DNA from: Ectocarpus siliculosus
Lineage: Eukaryota; Sar; Phaeophyceae; Ectocarpales; Ectocarpaceae
Length of the DNA: 25,193 nucleotides
Direction: 5' to 3'
NCBI GenBank assembly: GCA_000310025.1
Contig: FN648882.1
Coordinates: 1-25,193 of the forward strand
How positions within the stretch are numbered: position 1 is the stretch's first letter; every line of letters starts with the position of its first letter. The notes under the pieces are model-generated. The model made no database searches, was not told the origin of the DNA, and saw only the letters and a program-made list of their open reading frames with translations. Both the position numbers and the translations under genes were made by a program. Shown piece after piece: positions 18,776 through 25,193 of the stretch.

Positions 18776-19310
18776 TTCCGTTCCGCTGTTTCCGAACAAA
18801 CAAATTGTTCCTCTGGCGTCCCTGACTGTACGCCTGAGCAATCAAACTGCCCCGTTGCTGCCGACACACGACATGGAAACATCTGTGCTGCATTACCCCC
18901 GTTTTTATCTGGCGTCCCTAACTGTACGCCCGCGCCCCTGACTGTACGCCCGACCACTGCCCTGTTTCTGCCGACTCACAGCATGGAAAAACGCCTGTAC
19001 TGCGTTACCTTTGCTTCGATCTGACGCCCCTAACTGTATGTTGCCGGCGTCGCTGACTATACGCCCGAGCACACAACTGCCCAGATTTTTGTCAACACGT
19101 CTGCCCAATTTGCAACAAAGGCACGTCTATACTACGTGCCACCTCATCAATTGTCCACGCAGGAAAAGTTGTTTCATCACCCGCGGACACAATTGGAACC
19201 CTTCGACTGCAGTTCCCTTTCTGGCGTCCCTGACGGTACACCAGCGTCCCTTCCTGTACTCCCGGACAATACAACTGCAATCAAACTACCCCGTTTCTCA
19301 TAACTTCCGA
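18776..19310. repeat. Degenerate repeat array (CTGTACGCCC units)
   Basis: The motif TGGCGTCCCT(G/A)ACTGTACGCC and close variants recurs around 18815, 18910, 19020-19060 and 19220-19260. Between some of them lie CTGCCCCGTT and CTGCCGAC(A/T)CAC...CATGGAAA segments (18850 and 18960 regions). Spacing is irregular (about 95 to 200 bp). It looks like an old tandem or nested repeat. Confidence 0.6.
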
Positions 19311-19342
19311 CCCCTCTGGTCTCAAACACGCACACTCATCAC

Positions 19343-19815
19343 TCACTCAGCAAATAAAATCGTTGATACGGAGTCGACGTCGCTGCTATCGGGTGACTCG
19401 ACCACTGCCAAAACCGTTTGCTTCTCCTTCTCCCCCACCGATGGGCACTTGCAATTCTTGTGAACGAATCCCGAGCAGTTGTCACACTTCGATAAGTAGT
19501 TCTTCCTATCGGTGGTGCAGTCTTGAATGGGGGCGGCAGGATGCGGGGCAATTGCTTCACACTGCTGTATACAGCATCCTCGCCAATCGTCACCGCCCCC
19601 AACACTGGAACCAAGCTCACCTCTCGAGGGATATCAATCCCTCCAGACTCCTTCGACCCCTCCTGTGACCCCTCTTGGCCGTCAGTACATGTGCGGCTCG
19701 GAATGCTCGACATCCCCTGACTGTCGCCCGAGGCAAACTGGTTGCCCCCTGGGCCAGCAGCGGCGCTTTCTCCGCCGCTCGACTCCCTGCGTCCCCCTCC
19801 ACCAACCAACCCACC
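19343..19815 (-). CDS. Cys/His zinc-finger protein, last two exons
   Basis: On the minus strand, exon 19815-19621 (65 codons, rich in Gly, Ser and Glu, ending GGIDIPRE) is joined by a 56-bp intron (donor GTGAGC, acceptor ATACAG, phase 0) to exon 19564-19343 (73 codons and TGA). The second exon has Cys at residues 2, 16, 27, 30, 38 and 40 and His at 35, in the order C-x13-C-x10-C-x2-C-x4-H-x2-C-x-C (KCDNCSGFVHKNCKC). This is a cross-brace-like zinc-binding pattern related in style to PHD or RING fingers. A short acidic tail follows (ESPDSSDVDSVST). The second exon lacks a start codon, so ORF listings miss it. The first exon's acceptor (CCTGCAG) is tentative and upstream exons are not identified. 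It could be host or transposon-derived. Confidence 0.5.
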
Positions 19816-20233
19816 CTGCAGGCGTGACGTACAAAACCCGCATCAGGCGCTTTCCACACCCGGCACACTACTGCTCTCTCCTCGAGCAGCGCGGCCCTCC
19901 CTCATGATCACCGCAGCATGAAGCTCCCGGTGGCTGCTCGGCGGAACCAACACCCTAATTCCGCCGCACCTGCTGTGCCTCTTTCAGCACAACCCGACTC
20001 CTCCTGGCCTCGCCCATCCGACTCGGCCCGCAGCAGCGATCGCAGCGTGCCCATCATCCCCGGTATCCCTGGCTCTCGTCTCTACTCGAGCCCCTGGTCT
20101 AAACCTGCGCGTCGTGTCACTCAGTAAGGTGCTTCCCACCGGACACACACACACACCCCTGCTGCTGCGTCCCGACACCCAGCTGAACTCGGAAGATCAC
20201 GGGCGGGCGCCTCCGGAGGACACATTCTAGAAT

Positions 20234-20637
20234 GTTTGTGTATGCCCATGTTGTGTGAGTTCCAGAGTCCAAAGAAGAGTGTTGTTAACCGCATGTATTA
20301 GATCGTAGGGGCGATATCAGAGAGGAGGAGTAGGAGAAAGAGGGAGAAGGGAGGAATGCAAGGCCACAAACAGTAGGAAGGGGACCCGCAACTCGTATCC
20401 CAAAGTCTCTCCTAGCATGTCCCGCAAGGTCATTCCCATCTGCGATAGATATACGAAACCGCCAGTATCGGTACAATCCGACCAATCTACCTCCACACAC
20501 GAATACGGGGGACTCTGTCGCGACATCGGTTTTGAGAGTTCCAGCGTCGACAATGATCTCATCCATACCCAGGCACTCGCGACTGCAGCTGCGAGCCTGA
20601 CCCAGCTTCGTGAAAGGTCCATGGCGTCTACACGAGA
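20234..20637. repeat. Dispersed repeat R1, copy 3 (uninterrupted at the insertion point)
   Basis: This copy contains, in order, the segment matching 15911-15942 (from 20234), the uninterrupted junction TTCCAGAGTCCAAAGAAGAG, the 222-bp segment matching 17766-17983 (20279-20500), and the segment matching copy 1 (20511-20637). It gives the empty site for the inverted-repeat element. The left-most R1 segment of copies 1 and 2 was not found here. Confidence 0.85.
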
Positions 20638-20730
20638 TATGAGATGTGTGGAAACTAGTGCTGCCGATGTGGGCGTGCAGCTAGTTGTGTGTATGTGGTG
20701 TGTGGGTGTGTGAGCCCCTACAACTTTTAG

Positions 20731-21051
20731 TTGTCGTGTGCCACAAAACCTCCGCCAACATGGCGCAGAATACCGAGAGATGCATTCCGGGCTGAGATAA
20801 AAGTAAACGGTATCAAGATACCCCCGACACAGGCAGGATCGATGTGTAGCTTCTGTCGTCCGTTAATGACGTCCATCGAACACCGGAATCGGCTGAGAGC
20901 AGTGATAGCTGAGAGCACTGGTATAGGTGTGACTGATGTTTGTGTCGAAGTTCAGGGTGAATGGTTGGGCAGCACAAGGCGGAGTCCTGCACGTCTGATC
21001 GAAACGTGCGCCCGGCACAGCGATTCGAAATGCTTTCGACCCGCCATGTGA
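20731..21051 (+). CDS. Unidentified open frame
   Basis: This 106-codon frame begins at a TTG with no ATG near its left edge, so it would have to be an internal or terminal exon. It has mixed composition (EIKVNGIKIPPTQAGSMCSF, RLRAVIAESTGIGVTDVCVE) and ends at TGA 21049-21051. No family is recognised. The region to its right up to 21889 holds a further unsupported frame at 21498-21824 and nothing else that I can name. Confidence 0.2.
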   Translation: MSCATKPPPTWRRIPRDAFRAEIKVNGIKIPPTQAGSMCSFCRPLMTSIEHRNRLRAVIAESTGIGVTDVCVEVQGEWLGSTRRSPARLIETCARHSDSKCFRPAM

Positions 21052-21889
21052 GATGCAGGGATTGGGATGGACATCATATTTTTCGTGATTGATTCCAGAT
21101 ACCCCACTTTGTATCCATGGTTGGCCGATTGCTGGAACGACGAACATCTGTATTGCATACTTGTAGCTCATCATCCTTGACTCTTCCTCTGTAGATCGAG
21201 ACAGATTCATTGTGTTGAACTCCGAAGTAGCAAGAAATGAAATGACACAAAACTCTGAGCGGCGAAGAAGCCCCGCCGCGCTTTTGTCGTCACGAATCAC
21301 CGAAAAAACAATCAACTAGCCATTCGGTGAGCGTGTGCGAACTAGCTAGTCCGAACTACGGACTTCTGGCGTTTGTGTTCTTGTGTTTAACGCAGCAACA
21401 CATCACACTTCCACATAAGAGTATCAATTCTTCGTAATATCGATACACTGATCCGCGGAGCACTCGGCATCGTTCCAGGTAGTGGAGGTTCAGACCAGTG
21501 TGTTCAAGTTTGGAGTTGTTGGCTGTTTCTTGTGAGGGGTTTCTCCGGCGTGTGGTCCACTTTAGGCGGGCACCAGAAGAGACCCGCTCCCTTCAGTTCC
21601 ATCGTAGGAGACGGTGTACCTCGACCCATCTTGACCGAGCTTTGTCCACCGATATCCAATTGTTCAACCTCCAAGCTTTGGAGGCTGCTTCACTTCTCAG
21701 CGAGCATCTCAAGGCTTCCCGAGTGTTCAGCCTCGCGCCCCACGGCTGCAAGCTGATCATCAGCAAGCTAACCCTAGATACGCACGTGTTCAAATCAACT
21801 GAGGCAAAGATTCGTCATCTGTAGACATTTCCTAGTTTATCCCGTTCACACCAAACGCGGATATTGTCGCGTCACCACAACAACCAATT

Positions 21890-22855
21890 CTATTGATATC
21901 CTTTGGCCAACAACATATTGTACAGAAGTCGAATCCAGTGATCTATTGGCCCTGGAATACAGTAGTGTAGGCAGTCCGGGTTATCGTCTCCCCCCAAATG
22001 GAAGTCGGGACGAAGCAAGGTCGGTGTGTAGGCGTCTAGTTCCTTCCATCCATCCGTAGCGTTGATCAGAAAGGCCTCTTCGAGCATGGCATTGTATTCT
22101 GGGAATCGGCCCCACTGGTACTGGTGAGGTCCGCTCGCGACCAAGTCGAGGGCGGTATCAACATCAACGGGCCCGTCAAACGTCCTGTGGCGGTGGTTAA
22201 GCGGCGACGGTGGGGTGAAACGAAATGCGACAAGATCGGTGATCGCTTCTGAGAACCTTCATGATGCAGGTGCAGCAGCTTGCCTCCCCGGATACGTCTT
22301 CAACGCCGCGCATGGGGTTGTCAAGCGAAATCTTTCTCCAGCACAACCGGTACGGGAGATGGATTGACACTCGCACTACCGCGATGCATGTAGACTTAAG
22401 AGTTGTAGAAATGGCATTTTCCAACGCCGTCCTACACCAGTGCGACCGGAGAGTTGTCCCGTACCCTTTAGTCACCTGTGTCCTCACTCTCTCACTCGTC
22501 TAGCCTCGCGCACTGACCTTTCGGTGCATGTTACACCGTGCCCTGGCGGGGTGTTTCTCACGATGAGAAGTGCATCATCTCCGTGGAGACGTTTCATGGA
22601 CACCGTTATCTCTTTGCTTGCGGTCTCCATCGAGTCTCTGTACTCGTCCAAGGATCTGGGGTGTGCCCCGCTGTTGATAATCAGCGTGTCGTACTCCTTG
22701 AGGGTGTCGTCGTCCGCGAACACTTCGCACTGCGCGTTCCGTTTAGGGTTTCTTGAGTCACAGAACCCGTCCCAAAACGAACTCCGCCTCGTGGTAGTGT
22801 CAAGGAAGTCGTTTCGATAAAAGGAAGGTTTGTTCGTCGAAGCAGATAGAATAAA
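21890..22855 (-). CDS. PC-esterase family (TBL/PMR5-like) acyltransferase, C-terminal exons
   Basis: On the minus strand, exon 22855-22518 and exon 22184-21890 are joined by a 333-bp intron (donor GTCAGT, acceptor CCACAG). Phase 2 is restored exactly (CTE-R-TFDGPVDVD). The last exon carries PDCLHYCIPGPIDHW, the D-x-x-H block that holds the catalytic Asp and His of this family in plants, and ends AKGYQ-TAG. The upstream exon has YDTLIINSGAHPRS and RNTPPGHGVTC, which match the conserved middle blocks (LVFNSGHWW-like and R-T-x-P-x-H-like). Known members O-acetylate wall polysaccharides in the Golgi, so a polysaccharide acetylation or deacetylation role is inferred. The N-terminal anchor and the GDS serine block are not found between 22856 and 23330. 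They may lie past a longer intron, or the copy may be truncated. The left exon edge (acceptor CACCAG) is tentative. Confidence 0.8.
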
Positions 22856-23330
22856 CTGGTGTTTATTTTGTAACAGTCGAATTAGAATTTGGCTTCATTT
22901 TCTACCGGAAACCCAGGGTCACGGTGTTTGGAATTATTAGTCTATAGTTGGGGGTGTCATTCCGTGATCGAGTCCACGCAGGGGCTGTAGCAAAGTCGGG
23001 TAACGTGTGACAGCTACAGAGCGCGTGAAGCAACGGAAGGACAGCAGCAGCCGCCTAACGCAGTAGCGGCGGCAGTTTAGAAAAGGGCGGGACGGGACAC
23101 GGCGCAAGCATTGGGGAAGTGACCAGCACGCGACTCTCCATATAAAGGTGTGTACTCGTGTCCAACATCCATCGTGTCGGCCGTGTTCCTATTCGCGTCC
23201 CGCTACTCTTGTGACCTCACCGCTGCGTGCATTTAGCACGAGGGGGGAGGGTGCAGTAAGATAAGCGGCGGCAAGCCAACGCAGTCTCGCTCGCCGCGCC
23301 GCTCAGATAGGTCCCTTCCCAAACATGGGA
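22856..23330. other. No recognised exon; GC-rich with a TATA-like site
   Basis: I looked for the missing GDS-containing exon of the PC-esterase gene on the minus strand here and did not find it. The interval is GC-rich from about 23010 and contains the TATA-like site annotated separately. Confidence 0.45.
23141..23147 (+). promoter_or_regulatory. TATA-box-like element
   Basis: TATAAAG within CTCCATATAAAGGTGTG lies just after a GC-rich stretch, as a core promoter might. No convincing coding sequence follows on the plus strand, so it may be chance. Confidence 0.2.
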
Positions 23331-23418
23331 TGCGGTTCATCCCAACCGAGACGTACTCTCGCTGAAGAAAAAAAATGCGGTTCGTCCCAACCAGACGTAC
23401 TCTCTCTGAAGAAAAAAT
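23331..23418. repeat. 45-bp tandem duplication
   Basis: Two units begin TGCGGTTC(A/G)TCCCAACC at 23331 and 23376 and continue through GACGTACTCTC and CTGAAGAAAAAA. They differ by a few substitutions and one short indel. Confidence 0.85.
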
Positions 23419-23724
23419 TCAACGGCAAAAAGAAAGAGCGGGGCCTGTTGTATGGTCGCACGCTGACTTGTCGCGGTTGATAGCAGCCATTGTACTGCAC
23501 GGGGTGGAGGAACCCTGCGGCATCGGACATAACCAATCGACCCGCGGCAGTAGGGCATGATGCTGTCACGATTATGCACATGAGGCAGGTGCCTTGTTTT
23601 CTGTTTCCCCCGGCTTACTAGGGACTACTTGCCGGTACAATCTTGTCTGTGCCGCGCACAGAGGGGCATATAGCTGAAGGAATCGACGATAATATGCACA
23701 CTCACGTAAGCAATCGTCTCCACG

Positions 23725-23769
23725 GATGGTATTGACAAGTCCCCACTGATGGTATCGACAAGTCCCATG
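23725..23769. repeat. 23-bp tandem duplication
   Basis: GATGGTAT(T/C)GACAAGTCCC begins at 23725 and again at 23748. Confidence 0.8.
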
Positions 23770-23981
23770 GCATACAAAGCGGCCGCATACGTAATCGGAA
23801 AGTGCATTCAACAGCATTCACGGGAACGGATAAAAGCAAAAAACACATGCATGCGAGAGAAAGACTCAAAGAAAAAGACTGAAAAACAATGAAGACGAGA
23901 AAAAAAAAACGAGACAGCGAACTACGTGCTGTATGCATAAGGAAAAAGAAGATGAGAAAAAAATAGGGGGGGGAGGTGGAT

Positions 23982-24060
23982 GTGACACGCGAGGTTCGAA
24001 CTCGCGAGGAACGTCAGGTAGCGGTCCATATGAGTGCATCACGGTCTCGAGGGGCATCAC
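23982..24060 (-). tRNA. tRNA-like sequence with perfect T-arm
   Basis: On the minus strand, GCGAG-TTCGAAC-CTCGC is a perfect 5-bp T-arm with a canonical loop, followed directly by GTGTCAC. GTGATGC, which pairs with that 3' end over seven positions (two wobbles), occurs twice upstream (starting at 24060 and 24042). The outer choice gives 79 nt and the inner 61 nt. A T7 run follows downstream (about 23963-23957). No clean anticodon stem can be drawn for either, so this is a probable pseudogene or tRNA-derived element. Confidence 0.4.
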
Positions 24061-24243
24061 GTCAAATTTATTGCCGCCGTGACACAAACCTTCTATAAGA
24101 ATACGTCACGTCCATCGACGATTAAGCGACCAAAAACGCCCGGACAGCAATTGATGCATGCCAAAAACTCGTCAACCTGCCGTAGGATTGTCTATGCGGA
24201 AGTGATCTCAATGAAAATAAAAAAAAAACAAGGACACGCACCA

Positions 24244-25193
24244 GCACGGGACGCGCCAATAGTGGAAGCACTCGTCCGTGCTGTTGGCGAGTGGAAGTTA
24301 ACCGATCTCAACGCAACGAAACACGAAGTCATACATGTATCAGCACGGGATGCGCCAATGAGTGGAAGCACCCGCGCTGTTGGCGAGTAGAGTTAACCGA
24401 ATTCAACGCAGCGGTAGAAAAATACCACAAATCATGCATCAGTACGGGACGCGCCAATGAGTGGAAGCACCCGTGCTGCATATGTGATGTCAGCCTCAGC
24501 ACGGGACGCGCCAATGAGTGGAAGCACTCGTGCGGTTGGTGAGTAGAGTTAACCGATCTCAAAAAGAAAGAACAAAACGCCGTACATGTATCAGCACGGG
24601 ACGCGCCAATGAGTGGAAGCACCCGCGCTGTTGGCGAGTAGAGTTAACCGAATTCAACGCAGCGGTAGAAAAATACCACAAATCATGCATCAGTACGGGA
24701 CGCGCCAATGAGTGGAAGCACCCGTGCTGCATATGTGATGTCAGCCTCAGCACGGGACGCGCCAATGAGTGGAAGCACTCGTGCTGTTGGCGAGTAGAGT
24801 TAACCGATCTCAAAAAGAAAGAACAAAACGCCGTACATGTATCAGCACGGGACGCGCCAATGAGTGGAAGCACTCGCGCTGTTGGCGAGTAGAGTTAACC
24901 GAATTCAACGCAGCGGTAGGAAATACCACAAATCATGCATCAGTACGGGACGCGCCAATGAGTGGAAGCACCCGTGCTGCATATGTGTTGTCAGCCTCAG
25001 CACGGGACGCGCCAACGAGTGGAAGCACTCGTGCTGTTGGCGAGTAGAGTTAACCGATCTCAAAAAGAAAGAACAAAACGCCGTACACGTATCAGCACGG
25101 GACGCACCAATGAGTGGAAGCACCCGCGCTGTTGGCGAGTAGAGTTAACCGAATTCAACGCAACGGTAGGAAATACCACAAATCATGCATCAG
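24244..25193. repeat. 251-bp higher-order satellite of three related subunits, continuing past the window
   Basis: Every subunit begins G(C/T)ACGGGACGCGCCAATGAG followed by TGGAAGCAC. Start points are 24244, 24343, 24442, 24499, 24594, 24693, 24750, 24845, 24943, 25000 and 25095. From 24343 the spacings follow a strict 99-57-95 pattern (251, 251 and 250 bp per round). The 99-bp type ends in GAATTCAACGCAGCGGTAG and CAAATCATGCATC. The 57-bp type ends in CATATGTGATGTCAGCCTC. The 95-bp type ends in GATCTCAAAAAGAAAGAAC. CGCCAA and TTGGCG form a short inverted pair inside the 99- and 95-bp types. A period of 251 is not a multiple of three, so the long open frames here are not genes. Confidence 0.95.

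Noticed and set aside
21498-21824. 108-codon plus-strand open frame
   Set aside because: It begins at a GTG, has no recognised domain, and a similar-length frame exists on the opposite strand.
24244-25193. Long repetitive open frames on both strands
   Set aside because: The satellite period is 251 bp, not a multiple of three, so the same peptide appears in rotating frames. They are not genes.

Overview
The window looks like repeat-rich nuclear DNA from a eukaryote. Coding pieces are separated by GT-AG introns of about 56 to 1,140 bp. No bacterial operon structure, Shine-Dalgarno signals or CRISPR arrays are visible. A stramenopile, most likely a brown alga, is my best guess. It rests on the style of the Ty3/gypsy element, on a modular discoidin-like gene, on a PC-esterase gene and on the intron habit. 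This is inference; no ribosomal or organellar marker is present.

Left part (1-7500). A decayed 3' end of a Ty3/gypsy retrotransposon (integrase, GPY/F module, chromodomain-like tail, then a candidate polypurine tract and LTR start) occupies 1 to about 1946. After a gene-poor stretch, a minus-strand multi-exon gene (exons 7024-6924, 5781-5600, 5309-5151, 4825-4714) encodes repeated discoidin-like (F5/8 type C-like) modules with phase-matched introns. Its first visible exon abuts a 61-bp minisatellite.

Middle (7500-15800). This part is mostly non-coding. It holds three more minisatellites or duplications, several tRNA-like sequences and low-confidence open frames. It also holds a minus-strand Ser/Thr/Pro-rich reading frame (12735-12128) that is broken at exactly two homopolymer runs.

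Transposon cluster (14080-20640). Three copies of a dispersed repeat (called R1 here) are present. One copy is split by a 1.8-kb element (15953-17758) with terminal inverted repeats, three long GATC-centred palindromes and decayed reading frames; another R1 copy keeps the uninterrupted junction. This nested element is the best candidate here for something undescribed. To its right lie a degenerate repeat array and a minus-strand two-exon zinc-finger candidate (19815-19343).

Right end (21890-25193). A minus-strand PC-esterase (TBL/PMR5-like) gene end with a clean intron (22855-21890) is followed by small duplications and a tRNA-like sequence. A 251-bp three-subunit higher-order satellite then runs off the window edge. 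The genes show no shared pathway; both better-supported host genes are plausibly connected with polysaccharides or the cell surface, which is only an inference from family.
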